Positions 35,925-45,647 are shown, counted from the first letter of the stretch. The stretch: DNA of 64,000 nucleotides from JAPLDA01 sp043787975 (GCA_043787975.1 JAYVUK010000038.1:89905-153904), one strand, 5' to 3'. The notes: a model not told the origin generated them from the sequence alone. Numbers and translations: made by a program.

Positions 35925-37184
35925 ATGTTTAGGATACGCCCGGATAAAACAACGCTTTCTCTCATCATCACAACTTTGTTGTGCCTGATCGTTTTCCTGT
36001 GCTTTTCACAGGAACCGGTTTCCCCGATTTCAACTCCCGAACATCAGAAAATTCTGAAGGAATATAAAAACAAGGCCGACGAATTTTGTGCTAAGAACCT
36101 CAACCGGTTCGGCTTATATGCACTTCAGAATTATGACAAGGCAATTGATTCACTGGTTGCAAAGGAAAAGGAAGACACCCTTGCAGCCATGCAAAAAAAT
36201 TATGCTATCCAAAATATTCAGAGAAAAATATTAACGGATAGTTTAAAAATAAAGTCGACAGCATTTAGTCAAAGCAAAGAAACATATATAAAAAAATACC
36301 ATGGGCTGCTTCGCAAAGCAGGCATTGCATTCGTTATCTGGCTCACAATTGTGTTGTTCATGCTCAAGTGGAGAAACCGTTTGGTAAAGAAAACGCAAAC
36401 TGAACTGGACGCAAACATAGCTCAGCTGAAAAATTCTGAACAAGCATTCTCCGATGGCGAAGACCTTTTAAAATCTGTAGCTGATTGGGAACAAAAAAAT
36501 GCTGCCATCTTTCCGTTGGTTTCTGAAATCCAAAAAACCACTTCTGCGTTGAAAGAAAAATTATCTTCAGAAATAACTCAAGGTGATTCTTATAAAAAAC
36601 TTTTGAAAGACTCAGAAGCATTGTTGAGCAACTCCTCTCGCCTGAAAAATCTTTCAGCTGGTATTGTCGCTCAACACCGGGAGCCGAGCCAGGAAAAGCA
36701 AGTCATGAATATTAACACGCTGTGTGACCAGTATGCTGATCTTGCCCATACACAAATGCTGAATGAAGATGGCTCATATGCTTGCCAGTTCACAAAGGAT
36801 TTTGAAAAAAATCTTCCAACCATCAACGTGATTCCTGATGCTGTGGGAAGCCTGGTATTATACGTCCTCAACAACGCTTTTAACAGTGTCATTGAAAAGC
36901 AGAAGAAGGAAATCAAAGGATACGTTCCAAAAGTTTCAATCAGCACACGCATTCTTCCGCGCTTTTTACAGATCAGGGTAAAAGACAACGGTGATGGTGT
37001 TTCCGATGAAGTATTGAATCAAATTTATCAGCCCTTCTATTCTGTTAAGCCGGCGGGAGAAGGAGCCGGATTGGGTTTATATTTTGGTGAGCAAATCATC
37101 AGGGAAAACAATGGTGAAATAAAAATCGAAAGTGAGCTTGGGAACGGTACGGATGTTTACCTCAAATTTTTCCTTAAATCATGA
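35925..37184 (+). CDS. Histidine-kinase-like ATPase without a canonical H-box
   Basis: A 419-residue membrane protein. A signal or helix at residues about 10-28, an extracytoplasmic helical region, a second membrane helix at about 133-148, a coiled coil, then a HATPase domain: N-box around N316-N317, G1 DNGDG at 354-358, F371 and G2 GEGAGLGL at 378-385. The region before it (MNINTLCDQYADLA) matches the Bacteroidota kinase family that normally carries HEIQNPLNF, but no such histidine motif is present. It overlaps the next gene by 4 nt. Its job is probably regulatory or ATP-binding sensing; a bona fide kinase is uncertain. Confidence 0.85.
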   Translation: MFRIRPDKTTLSLIITTLLCLIVFLCFSQEPVSPISTPEHQKILKEYKNKADEFCAKNLNRFGLYALQNYDKAIDSLVAKEKEDTLAAMQKNYAIQNIQRKILTDSLKIKSTAFSQSKETYIKKYHGLLRKAGIAFVIWLTIVLFMLKWRNRLVKKTQTELDANIAQLKNSEQAFSDGEDLLKSVADWEQKNAAIFPLVSEIQKTTSALKEKLSSEITQGDSYKKLLKDSEALLSNSSRLKNLSAGIVAQHREPSQEKQVMNINTLCDQYADLAHTQMLNEDGSYACQFTKDFEKNLPTINVIPDAVGSLVLYVLNNAFNSVIEKQKKEIKGYVPKVSISTRILPRFLQIRVKDNGDGVSDEVLNQIYQPFYSVKPAGEGAGLGLYFGEQIIRENNGEIKIESELGNGTDVYLKFFLKS

Positions 37185-37963
37185 CTGAAATAAAAAAATA
37201 TACTATTTTATTTTTCATCCTTCTCCTTGTTCATTTTGCAAAGGCACAGGACACCACAGCTGTGGCCGATCTTCAGCAAATCAACACATCTGCAAAAAGT
37301 CAATATGTGACGGTTGAAATGCTCGATAAACTCCAACACAATTTAAACTATTTTGATACGCATCCTGTGAGCAAAGATCAGCAACAATTGTTACTTGATA
37401 CCTACCGTTCCATTGCTGCGGGCTATTCTGCAAACAATCATTATAAACAAGGATATGGTGTGTATCAAAAATTGCTTTCACTAAAGGAGACTTTTTTATC
37501 GGCTGAAAAATCAGCATCGCTTGCGAAGGCAAATTCCAATATCGAAGAATTACAACGTAAAGATGAGGATGAACTATTAAGAGTTCAAAATGAACTCCAA
37601 CAGCTTCAAATGGACACTGAAAATCTCCAGGCAAAAAGAGTATCCTTCAAGAAATATTTCTCCTTTATTATTGTAGCCCTGACTATTGTATTTGCATTCC
37701 TCCTTCTCCGGGCAGGCTTGCAACTGAATAAAATTAAACAAGAATTAAATACAGGAAGAGTCCGGTTAAAGAGCATTCATCGCATCGCAACATTGGGTCA
37801 GCTAAAAAAGGGAATTCTATTTTCAGTAAGCGCTGCATTGGCTTCGATTCGGAAATTATCTGACGAAAGCTCTGCTCAGTTGGATCAATTGAGTAATGGT
37901 GAAGGAAGCAGTGATCTTACTAATTTACGAAAGCATATGACTGAGCTCAAGAAAATTGTATAA
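37181..37963 (+). CDS. Membrane protein with degenerate kinase dimerisation helix
   Basis: A 260-residue protein with a signal peptide ending KAQ, helical tetratricopeptide-like periplasmic segments, a long coiled coil (residues about 110-155), a membrane helix at 160-177 and a cytoplasmic tail. The tail reads RIATLGQLKKGILFSVSAALASIRKL, the length and spacing of a DHp helix (LGQLxxGIxHEIxNPL) but with phenylalanine 214 where histidine should be. The start codon overlaps the stop of the HATPase gene (37181-37184), so the two are produced together. I infer a split sensor with lost phospho-transfer. Confidence 0.75.
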   Translation: MTEIKKYTILFFILLLVHFAKAQDTTAVADLQQINTSAKSQYVTVEMLDKLQHNLNYFDTHPVSKDQQQLLLDTYRSIAAGYSANNHYKQGYGVYQKLLSLKETFLSAEKSASLAKANSNIEELQRKDEDELLRVQNELQQLQMDTENLQAKRVSFKKYFSFIIVALTIVFAFLLLRAGLQLNKIKQELNTGRVRLKSIHRIATLGQLKKGILFSVSAALASIRKLSDESSAQLDQLSNGEGSSDLTNLRKHMTELKKIV

Positions 37964-38047
37964 AAATCAATCCCGGTCGAATTTACAGCCCTCGTTAAAC
38001 CATTTCTTGCTCATGCCGTCTATGGATGAGATTAAATAAAAAATACA

Positions 38048-38260
38048 ATGAAAAAGCTACTTACTTCCCTCCTGATTGTTCTGCTGAGTTTGCCTGTATT
38101 TTCACAGACCGGTTCTCCCCCGTCAAAAGTTTTTCAAATCCATTCTGAAAAGCGCCCGTTTGTTAAAAAAGATAGACGTGAAAGACGGAAAGGTCGCCAT
38201 CACCACAGACAACGCAAGATGAATGACAGGGCTCATTTCCGGGAAAACCATAAAAGGTAA
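38048..38260 (+). CDS. Small secreted highly basic peptide
   Basis: A 70-residue product. Signal peptide MKKLLTSLLIVLLSLPVFSQ is followed by a mature part of 50 residues, crowded with Arg, Lys and His (KKDRRERRKGRHHHRQRK). No cysteine, so no disulfide fold is expected; it is probably disordered. It may bind nucleic acid, LPS, polyanions or metal, all inference. It follows the kinase-like pair by 84 bp and precedes a TPR gene by 40 bp, all on the same strand. Confidence 0.7.
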   Translation: MKKLLTSLLIVLLSLPVFSQTGSPPSKVFQIHSEKRPFVKKDRRERRKGRHHHRQRKMNDRAHFRENHKR

Positions 38261-38300
38261 TTTCCTCCCGCATTATTTATCCTAACAAAATGCATTTTAT

Positions 38301-38813
38301 ATGACACAAAAAAAAATAATTTTACTGATCCCATCTCTTTTCTTTAGCCTGCTTTCCTATTGCCAAAAGTCTGCGGATGATTTTATCAAAAGTGGTAATC
38401 AGAAAGAAAGTGTAAAGGATTATTCCGGAGCCGTAAAAGATTTCGAACAGGCTGTTACGCTCGACCCTCAAAATACCGAAGCTCTTTACAATTTAGGCTA
38501 TGCTAAATTCGAGATGAAGGATTACGCTAGTGCTATCAAAAGCTATGACATGGCAGTTGCTTCCGACACCGAGAGTGTTGAATTGTTTTACAATCGCGGA
38601 AATGCAAAGTTTGAAATGAAAGATTACAAAGGTGCGATTGAAGATTACAACAAAGCAATCTTTCTCGATCCAAAAGATAAAGAATGCTATTTCAACCGCG
38701 CCATTGCAAAATACAATACAGGTGATCGCGAATCAGCTTGCAAGGATCTTGAGATGGCTCAAAAGCTTGGAGACAAATATGTTTCTGATGCCATCAAAGA
38801 ATTGTGTCATTGA
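38301..38813 (+). CDS. Secreted TPR protein
   Basis: A 170-residue exported protein. Signal peptide ending SYCQ, then about three tetratricopeptide repeats visible by their pattern: DYSGAVKDFEQAVTLDPQN, DYASAIKSYDMAVAS and DYKGAIEDYNKAIFLDPKD, ending with a capping helix. TPRs serve as protein-protein scaffolds; the partner is unknown. It is followed by a terminator at 38841-38866. Confidence 0.88.
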   Translation: MTQKKIILLIPSLFFSLLSYCQKSADDFIKSGNQKESVKDYSGAVKDFEQAVTLDPQNTEALYNLGYAKFEMKDYASAIKSYDMAVASDTESVELFYNRGNAKFEMKDYKGAIEDYNKAIFLDPKDKECYFNRAIAKYNTGDRESACKDLEMAQKLGDKYVSDAIKELCH

Positions 38814-38840
38814 TTTGATCGAACTTAAATTCAAATGAAG

Positions 38841-38866
38841 AGCTGGAAATATATCCGGCTTTTTTG
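38841..38866 (+). terminator. Rho-independent terminator after the TPR gene
   Basis: AGCTGGA (38841-38847) pairs with TCCGGCT (38854-38860), one wobble, 6-nt loop, then TTTTTT. Confidence 0.7.
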
Positions 38867-38878
38867 TAATCATAGCGA

Positions 38879-39685
38879 ATGAAATTTCTAACGTTTCCTT
38901 TAGCAATACTTGCTTTTATCAGCTTGGACGTTCACCCTGCTTTTGCTTTCTTCGCCAGCCAGGATAGTACTTCGGTCGATGACTCTTCCAACGTCCGAGA
39001 ATATGATTTTACCATTGAATACGGGAGTACACGTTTGTATCGTGGAATAAAATCATCTTCCAATCCTTACATCAAGCCATCATTCACGTACGCTGCACCA
39101 AGTGGTTTTTTCACAGGCATCGGAAGCTATATTTCCCTGGATTCAGGAATGGTCGATGAAACTGATTTCAGCGCCGGATATGAATTTTCATTGTCAAAGA
39201 AAACAAAGTTATCTCTCGAGTATATTCATTATTTTTTCAGGAATAGCCAGTTAGCCAATTCACAAATTAAAAATGGAGTTGAACTTTATTTACGTCATAG
39301 TTTCGGAATTCTCAAAACTAAACTTTACATCGACGGTGATTTTGGTGATGGCACTTCTGACCGTTCAGTCACGATAGATAATTCGCTTGACCTCGTTGTG
39401 ATAGATGCTGAAGATTCCAAGATGTCTATTAAGCCGGGATTCAGCTTTAGTATGGGAACATTAAACCTGGTGAGGAAAATTAAAAAAGATGTATTAAGTA
39501 CAGGTTTCGGTTTGACAAATTATGATTTATCTCTTGCTGTTGAATACGAGATCGGTAGATTTATCTTCGAACCGGAAGCAACGTATGACTTTCCTGTAAA
39601 TGGAAAACTGCCTCTTATCAAGAAAGCCCCGAAAGCTGATCCTGTTTTTTATTTTACAGCGTCGATTACCTACATACTCGATTAG
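38879..39685 (+). CDS. Probable outer-membrane beta-barrel protein
   Basis: A 268-residue exported protein. The signal ends PAFA (residue about 23). Then come alternating beta strands with aromatic ends (DFTIEYGSTRLYRGI, FFTGIGSYISL, KLSLEYIHYFFR, SLAVEYEIGRFIFEPEATY) and a final residue set YFTASITYILD that resembles the closing strand of outer-membrane barrels. It resembles the TorF/DUF-type barrels that lack a known substrate. It converges with the CotH gene, 11 bp away. Confidence 0.7.
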   Translation: MKFLTFPLAILAFISLDVHPAFAFFASQDSTSVDDSSNVREYDFTIEYGSTRLYRGIKSSSNPYIKPSFTYAAPSGFFTGIGSYISLDSGMVDETDFSAGYEFSLSKKTKLSLEYIHYFFRNSQLANSQIKNGVELYLRHSFGILKTKLYIDGDFGDGTSDRSVTIDNSLDLVVIDAEDSKMSIKPGFSFSMGTLNLVRKIKKDVLSTGFGLTNYDLSLAVEYEIGRFIFEPEATYDFPVNGKLPLIKKAPKADPVFYFTASITYILD

Positions 39686-39696
39686 AGCCTAAAACA

Positions 39697-41208
39697 TCAC
39701 TCTAAAATAAATTTTCCGGTTGCCATCAGTTCACCCTCTTTTTGAAGCCGGAAAAAATAGATTCCATCTGCAAGGTTTCTCCTCTCAATTTTTACATGAT
39801 CGCTTTTGATATTTTCAATTGACAAAAGCAGTTGTCCGACAGGATTGTAAACCATTAAATCAAAGTCCTCATGTTGCGGGTTATCAAATTCCACCGTTGC
39901 GGATTGATCGAAAGGATTTGGAAAAATCTGAAACTTAAATCCTGTCTCCTTAAGTTCCTCCAATTGAAGTGCGGAACAACCCAACGCTATTAACTGTGTA
40001 GTTAAACTTGCTCTTCTGTTCGTAATGAAATCCTTTATGCCGGGGTAATTCATGAAATCATGGTCCACATTCAATTCAAAGTTTGCATTGGTGAATTGTT
40101 TATTCGGATCAGCGTACACATACGGACGGATGATGTTGACAAGACTGTCAATCTTGAGTCCGATCACAGCAAGAGAAAAATCATTTTGAATCCATTGACA
40201 TAAATAACCCAAATAAAAATTCTGATACGTTGAATTCTGAATCATTCTGTTGAGCAACGGACGACTATCGGCAGGCGAAGGCAACCAGGTCACATTGAGA
40301 TTTTCCAATTGTGAAATTCCCATTCCCATGTTAAAATTTCCAAACGCTTCATTTACGTCCCATGTTATCCATTCAAACTTCTGCGAGAGAAAATCATCAT
40401 AGATGTAGTAATTGTGTCCGGAACCTAAATAAGAATCAAGGTTTACAAACAAATTACTTGATGCCCAGGATTTGATCGCAAAATCAGTACTCATAACACT
40501 TTCAAGAGAATCGTGAAACTGCGCTGAAGAAGTGTTGTTAAGCATATCAGCGAGGTGAACCAAATCGCTCCAGTCATTTATTGCTGTATTTGTTTTTAAT
40601 TCATAGTTGGGATAATATGGAGTCGGTAATGCACCCAGCCATCTCAAATCACCATGTGGATCACCTTTATAAAGATTTCCATCGTTGTTCCCGAAACGAT
40701 CGCTCAGAAAAGTTTTATTCACCTGCTCAACCAGTGTATAAAATCCCCAATGTGTTCCATTGATAAACACGTCAGCGTACGTGCAGCGTGGCGCCGGAAT
40801 GTTGTGTTCATTCAAAAAATCATTCATTAATTTCTCTCTTAAGAATGAAGGATCTTTAAAACCATTGTTCAGGTTTACGGTTTTCAAACCGTAAAATTTC
40901 CGGTTCACATATTCATCGAAAGAAATTTTAATGGATTTTTTAACTCCGGGCATTGAGTTGTAGGATGAATTTCCTTTGAGTTGGATACCGACTGAATCCA
41001 CCAGGATTCCATCGATGTTCACACTGCCAAGCATGGGCTGATCCAGCGAATAATAAGTCGTTAGCGAGTCCCAGAAAGAAGGTTGAGTAAAATAAATATT
41101 GATTGTATGAATGGCACTTACATTAAACAATGAATCTCCATCCGTGCTTTGTGCTTTGGAAAAAAAGGAGGAGAAAAAAAAGCAGCTAAAAAATAATTTC
41201 GAACGCAT
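39697..41208 (-). CDS. CotH kinase family secreted protein with T9SS type A sorting domain
   Basis: A 503-residue exported protein. The signal ends SKAQ. The CotH-type kinase fold is seen through the QLKGNSSYNSMPGVKKSIKI loop (nucleotide-binding), the lysine-containing strand, TYADVFINGTHWGFYTLVEQV, and the aspartate in ITWDVNEAFGNF. CotH proteins transfer phosphate to extracellular proteins or glycans. The tail IFPNPFDQSATVEF ... GIYFFRLQKEGELMATGKFI is a classical T9SS sorting domain, so the enzyme is on the surface. Substrate unknown. Confidence 0.88.
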   Translation of the reverse strand: MRSKLFFSCFFFSSFFSKAQSTDGDSLFNVSAIHTINIYFTQPSFWDSLTTYYSLDQPMLGSVNIDGILVDSVGIQLKGNSSYNSMPGVKKSIKISFDEYVNRKFYGLKTVNLNNGFKDPSFLREKLMNDFLNEHNIPAPRCTYADVFINGTHWGFYTLVEQVNKTFLSDRFGNNDGNLYKGDPHGDLRWLGALPTPYYPNYELKTNTAINDWSDLVHLADMLNNTSSAQFHDSLESVMSTDFAIKSWASSNLFVNLDSYLGSGHNYYIYDDFLSQKFEWITWDVNEAFGNFNMGMGISQLENLNVTWLPSPADSRPLLNRMIQNSTYQNFYLGYLCQWIQNDFSLAVIGLKIDSLVNIIRPYVYADPNKQFTNANFELNVDHDFMNYPGIKDFITNRRASLTTQLIALGCSALQLEELKETGFKFQIFPNPFDQSATVEFDNPQHEDFDLMVYNPVGQLLLSIENIKSDHVKIERRNLADGIYFFRLQKEGELMATGKFILE

Positions 41209-41324
41209 TTTGAATTTCAGTTTAAAATCAAATGCAAAATTGTTTTGTAAGATACTTTAGTTTACCTAAGGTTTAATGCAGAAAGGAAACCATTACAACT
41301 GATCACTTCCGCATTAACTATATC

Positions 41325-42557
41325 CTAAAAAGAGGCGATCGTTTTCTTAATTATTCCGATACACTCGTTCAATTGTTCTTCCGTAATAATAAGTGGCGGA
41401 GCAAAACGAATGCTGTCACTGTGTGTTGGTTTTGCGAGCAAACCGTTTTCTTTCAAGGCAAGGCAAACATCCCAGGCATTTCTTCCTTTTGAAGGTTTAA
41501 TTACCATCGCACAAAACAGTCCTTTTCCCCTCACCAGTTGAATCATTTCGTGGTCGATACTTTTTAGTTCACTCAGTAAAATTTTTCCGAGCCGATCAGC
41601 ATTTTCAACAAGCTTTTCGTCTTTCAACACTTTGAGTGCAGCAATGGCAACTTTCGCAGCCAACGGATTTCCTCCATACGTGCTGCCGTGTTCACCGGGC
41701 TTTATGCAAAGCATGATTTCATCGTTTGCAAGTATGGCGGCAACCGGCATGGTTCCTCCTGACAACGCTTTGCCTAAAATCAGGATATCAGCATGAACCT
41801 GTTCATGATCACAAGCGAGCATTTCTCCTGTGCGACCGAGACCTGTTTGAATTTCATCTGCAATAAATAAAACATTGTGCTGTTTACAGAGATCAAATGC
41901 GGCTTTGATATAACCTGGGTCGGGAATAACAACTCCGGCTTCACCCTGGATGGGTTCAACCAGAAATCCTGCAACCGTTGAGTCTTTCAAAGCGTTTCGC
42001 AATACATCGCTATCATTGTACGGAATTTTTATAAAGCCGGGAGTAAACGGACCGAAGCGACTATAGGAATCAGGATCGGATGAAGCAGAAACAACCGTGA
42101 TGGTTCTTCCATGAAAATTTCCTTCGCATACGATAATCTTTGCTTCGTTTTCCTTCACACCTTTTTTATCGTACGCCCATCTGCGGCAAAGTTTCAGTGC
42201 AGTCTCCACACCTTCAGCACCAGTATTCATCGGCAACACTTTATCATAGCCGAAATAATCGGTGATGTATTCTTCGTATTCGCCTAAACAATCATTATAA
42301 AATGCCCGTGATGTAAGCGTAAGTTTTTTTGCCTGCTCAATCAAAGCAGCAATTATTTTCGGATGATTGTGTCCCTGGTTTAACGCCGAGTAAGCAGAAA
42401 GGAAATCGAAATATTTTTTTCCTTCAACGTCCCACACAAACACACCACTGCCCTTCTCAATGACAACGGGAACAGGATGGTAATTATGCGCTCCGTATTG
42501 GTCTTCCCTTTCAATCGCCTGTTCTGTCTTTGTTTTATCGATCACTGTTGTCTTCAT
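41325..42557 (-). CDS. rocD: Ornithine aminotransferase
   Basis: A 410-residue class III PLP aminotransferase. It converts ornithine and 2-oxoglutarate to glutamate semialdehyde and glutamate in arginine catabolism. Landmarks: YGAHNYHPVPVVIEKGSG, VLPMNTGAEGVETALKL, FHGRT, IADEIQTGLGRTG and the PLP lysine in LGKALSGG. Length and motifs are those of ornithine-oxo-acid transaminase. It complements the arginase at 56898-57842. Unlike neighbours it has no signal peptide. Confidence 0.95.
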   Translation of the reverse strand: MKTTVIDKTKTEQAIEREDQYGAHNYHPVPVVIEKGSGVFVWDVEGKKYFDFLSAYSALNQGHNHPKIIAALIEQAKKLTLTSRAFYNDCLGEYEEYITDYFGYDKVLPMNTGAEGVETALKLCRRWAYDKKGVKENEAKIIVCEGNFHGRTITVVSASSDPDSYSRFGPFTPGFIKIPYNDSDVLRNALKDSTVAGFLVEPIQGEAGVVIPDPGYIKAAFDLCKQHNVLFIADEIQTGLGRTGEMLACDHEQVHADILILGKALSGGTMPVAAILANDEIMLCIKPGEHGSTYGGNPLAAKVAIAALKVLKDEKLVENADRLGKILLSELKSIDHEMIQLVRGKGLFCAMVIKPSKGRNAWDVCLALKENGLLAKPTHSDSIRFAPPLIITEEQLNECIGIIKKTIASF

Positions 42558-42612
42558 AAAATAATCCTTGTTTTAATTCTTCGCAAAATACTGAAAGTCT
42601 CTGAATCATGCA

Positions 42613-44142
42613 CTACTTAAGCAGTTGAACAAACCCTCTTTTTGTAAATGAACTTTGTTTAAAAGAAGCATCCAGTATATAATAATAGACTCCTTCCGAA
42701 AGCTTCGTCCCGCTTTTATTGGTTCCATCCCATTGAAAAAGGAAGTCATTCGTTTCATACATTAATATTCCCCATCGATTGTAAATTTTCAATTTAAACT
42801 TATCGAAGCAATAATTTGGTGTCGCTTTGATATGAAAAAAATCATTGCTTCCGTCGCTGTTTGGTGTAAACACATTAGGAACCAATGAATCAACAAAGCC
42901 ATCTAAAAGTGATTTCACATAGATATCAATATTGAGAGTTGTCTTCAGTAAACCATAACATGTGTATTTGACACCATCAAATTTCAGATGATACGGCAAA
43001 TCCCGAATCGCATCACAGGTTGTCTGAAGAAAAAAATTCTGTTGAACCGTTCCTGCTGCACTGTCGTTATGAAATGAATAATTCATTCCCGGCAAAGCAG
43101 ATGAAAATAATTCCGACGACCCATACAGAAACACCGAGTCATTCAGGTTAGAGCTGGTAACAGTCAAATCAAACGAAAGTAAATCACCTGCAATAATAGT
43201 ATATGATGTATCTCCTGAAGTTGAAGTAACAGTAGTGGTTATGGGAGATGTAAAAACAGGAGCAATAAAAGTAAGACATGGGATTACTTTGTACTGAATA
43301 TCTCTTCTCACTTCACCAATCTTAATTCCATTCCTGTATTCTTCTACGCGAACTGCGAATACGAACACTCCCTGGTTAGGTGGTTGTGAGATGAGAATTC
43401 CTGAATGCGAATCAATACTCATTGGAGGGATTCCCGCCATGATATCTGTTCCACTGTAAGGAGATTGCCATACGATATCAGGATATGGTCCTTCGGTTAA
43501 AACAGTATCTATTGGATAAGTTCCTGTCTTGCTCTGCGATGCAAAACCATTCATCGGTGTTATTAAAGAGTACACCAACGAATCACCATCAGCATCATTG
43601 CATGCGAACGATTGGATGTTTACCTGGCCGACGCACATGTAAGCATTCGGATATGACCCAAAGACCGGGGAGTTATCATGCAGCGCAGGATCCGGAATTT
43701 CTGCATAGAAAACCATCGCTGCTGTCAACGGATTTTGAATATTAATAATTGAATTATTCCTGCAACAGCGTTGCCAAGCCATGTAATATCCGTTAGGATT
43801 GTCAGGTATTGTAACAACAGTTTTAAACACTCCCCTCTCAACACATAAACCCGGCGGAACAAAACAAGTGTCGCCTAATTGCAAGGTATCTCGTGACAAA
43901 AGCCGCATCGGAAATATCTGCTGTCTTGAATTATTAATCTTGTCATAAATCCCGCATTCAATGGTATCATCAAACGTGAATGATCCGGGACTGCAGTCCC
44001 GAAAAAAATTAAGCGTAATCTGGAAATCGTTTCCACTCACCCATTGAACAGCTATATCACCACCTACAATGTGTGTAGCGTCAGCCTGAAAGAAACTCAG
44101 CCACAAACAAAAGATACATAAAATTTTTTGGAGATTTTTCAT
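42613..44142 (-). CDS. T9SS type B surface protein (gliding-associated C-terminal domain)
   Basis: A 509-residue exported protein. The start at 44142 (MKNLQKILCIFCLWLSFF) is chosen over 44172 as it opens the signal peptide. The mature chain begins THIVGGDIAVQW, as in many Bacteroidota adhesin-like proteins, followed by beta-sandwich repeats with paired cysteines. The C-terminus carries VPNVFTPNSDGSNDFFHI, FKLKIYNRWG and GVYYYILDA: the type B (CHU_C/gliding-motility-associated) sorting domain. It is likely exported by T9SS and displayed or released. Confidence 0.92.
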   Translation of the reverse strand: MKNLQKILCIFCLWLSFFQADATHIVGGDIAVQWVSGNDFQITLNFFRDCSPGSFTFDDTIECGIYDKINNSRQQIFPMRLLSRDTLQLGDTCFVPPGLCVERGVFKTVVTIPDNPNGYYMAWQRCCRNNSIINIQNPLTAAMVFYAEIPDPALHDNSPVFGSYPNAYMCVGQVNIQSFACNDADGDSLVYSLITPMNGFASQSKTGTYPIDTVLTEGPYPDIVWQSPYSGTDIMAGIPPMSIDSHSGILISQPPNQGVFVFAVRVEEYRNGIKIGEVRRDIQYKVIPCLTFIAPVFTSPITTTVTSTSGDTSYTIIAGDLLSFDLTVTSSNLNDSVFLYGSSELFSSALPGMNYSFHNDSAAGTVQQNFFLQTTCDAIRDLPYHLKFDGVKYTCYGLLKTTLNIDIYVKSLLDGFVDSLVPNVFTPNSDGSNDFFHIKATPNYCFDKFKLKIYNRWGILMYETNDFLFQWDGTNKSGTKLSEGVYYYILDASFKQSSFTKRGFVQLLK

Positions 44143-44227
44143 ATTGAATAAGCATCCTGAAATGCGAATCAAAATTAATAAATGAAACGAGACGTTCTAT
44201 TAAATCTATGTTGACTATTTTCGCGCG

Positions 44228-45634
44228 ATGGAAAAAATAAAACGAGGAGATACGCTTGAAGGCATCGAAATTACAGATGCAGCTTCTGAAGGGATGGGAA
44301 TCGCAAAACTTGATGGGTTCGTCATCTTTGTAGAAAGAGGAATTCCCGGAGACGTTGTTGATCTGTTCGTTTATCACAGCAAGAAAAATTACGCTGAAGC
44401 ACGAATTACAAACCTGGTAAAAGCTTCTGAACATCGCATCAGTCCTGTATGTGAACATTTTGGAATTTGTGGCGGTTGCAAATGGCAGCAGATGGATTAT
44501 CCGCAGCAGTTATTCTACAAACAAAAGCAGGTGATTGATGCTATGACAAGAATTGGGAAACTAGAATTGCCGGAGATATCTCCTATATTGGGCTCAGCCA
44601 AGACAGAGTTTTATCGCAACCGTCTTGATTTTACATTCTCAAATAAACGCTGGCTTACGAAGGAAGAAAAATCACAGGAAGTTTCGGCAGAAGAAAGTGT
44701 ATTGGGCTTTCACGTTCCGGGTCGGTTTGATAAAGTTCTTGATATTAAAAAATGTTACCTGCAAGATGATCTTACCAACCAAATACGAAATGAGATCAAA
44801 CTTTTTTCAGTTGAAAATAATTTCACTTTTAATGACCTGAGAGAACAACACGGATTTTTAAGAAACCTGATTATCCGCTCCACTTCCACCGGTGAATGGA
44901 TGGTAATTCTTGTTTTCAGAAACGATGAAAAAGAGTTGCGTGATAAACTGCTGAATCATGTGGCAACCAAATTTCCTGAAATCACTTCGCTTCTTTACAT
45001 CATCAATCCCAAAAAAAACGATACCATTTTTGATTTGGATGTTCAGGTATTCAAAGGACAGGATCACATTACCGAAGTCATGGAGGGATTGAAATTCAAG
45101 ATCAGCGCAAAATCATTTTATCAAACCAACTCTGAACAGGCTTATCAGCTTTATAAGGCTGCCCGTTCATTTGCATCGCTGACGGGGAATGAACTGGTGT
45201 ATGATCTATACACCGGAACCGGAACCATCGCAAGTTTCGTATCCAAAAATGCAAAACACGTTGTTGGAATTGATTACATCGAAGACGCTATAAAAGATGC
45301 AGCCTGGAACGCACAAAACAATAACATCAGCAATGTTTCATTTTTTGCGGGAGATATTAAAGACACACTGAATGATCAATTTATCAACGAGCATGGGAAG
45401 CCTGATGTCATCATTACCGATCCTCCACGTTCAGGAATGCACGAAGATGTGGTAAAGAAAATCCTGGAGATCGCTCCCCAGCGAATTGTTTATGTGAGTT
45501 GCAATCCGGCAACACAGGCAAGAGATATCAATATTTTAAGTGAAAAATACAGCGTAGAGAAAATGCAACCGGTAGATATGTTTCCGCATACCACACATGT
45601 AGAGAATGTGGCGTTGCTGATGAGAAATAATTAG
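44228..45634 (+). CDS. rlmD: 23S rRNA (uracil-5-)-methyltransferase RlmD/RumA family
   Basis: A 468-residue SAM-dependent RNA methyltransferase with an N-terminal TRAM-like domain, an iron-sulfur site (C75, C81, C84 and C176 fit the four ligands) and a C-terminal catalytic domain: VYDLYTGTGTIASF, the nucleophile in YVSCNPATQARD and TDPPRSGMH. It methylates uracil C5 in 23S rRNA (U1939 in Escherichia coli). A TATTTTCG box (one mismatch from TAnnTTTG) ends 4 nt before the ATG. Confidence 0.93.
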   Translation: MEKIKRGDTLEGIEITDAASEGMGIAKLDGFVIFVERGIPGDVVDLFVYHSKKNYAEARITNLVKASEHRISPVCEHFGICGGCKWQQMDYPQQLFYKQKQVIDAMTRIGKLELPEISPILGSAKTEFYRNRLDFTFSNKRWLTKEEKSQEVSAEESVLGFHVPGRFDKVLDIKKCYLQDDLTNQIRNEIKLFSVENNFTFNDLREQHGFLRNLIIRSTSTGEWMVILVFRNDEKELRDKLLNHVATKFPEITSLLYIINPKKNDTIFDLDVQVFKGQDHITEVMEGLKFKISAKSFYQTNSEQAYQLYKAARSFASLTGNELVYDLYTGTGTIASFVSKNAKHVVGIDYIEDAIKDAAWNAQNNNISNVSFFAGDIKDTLNDQFINEHGKPDVIITDPPRSGMHEDVVKKILEIAPQRIVYVSCNPATQARDINILSEKYSVEKMQPVDMFPHTTHVENVALLMRNN

Positions 45635-45647
45635 TGCGGAAAGCATG

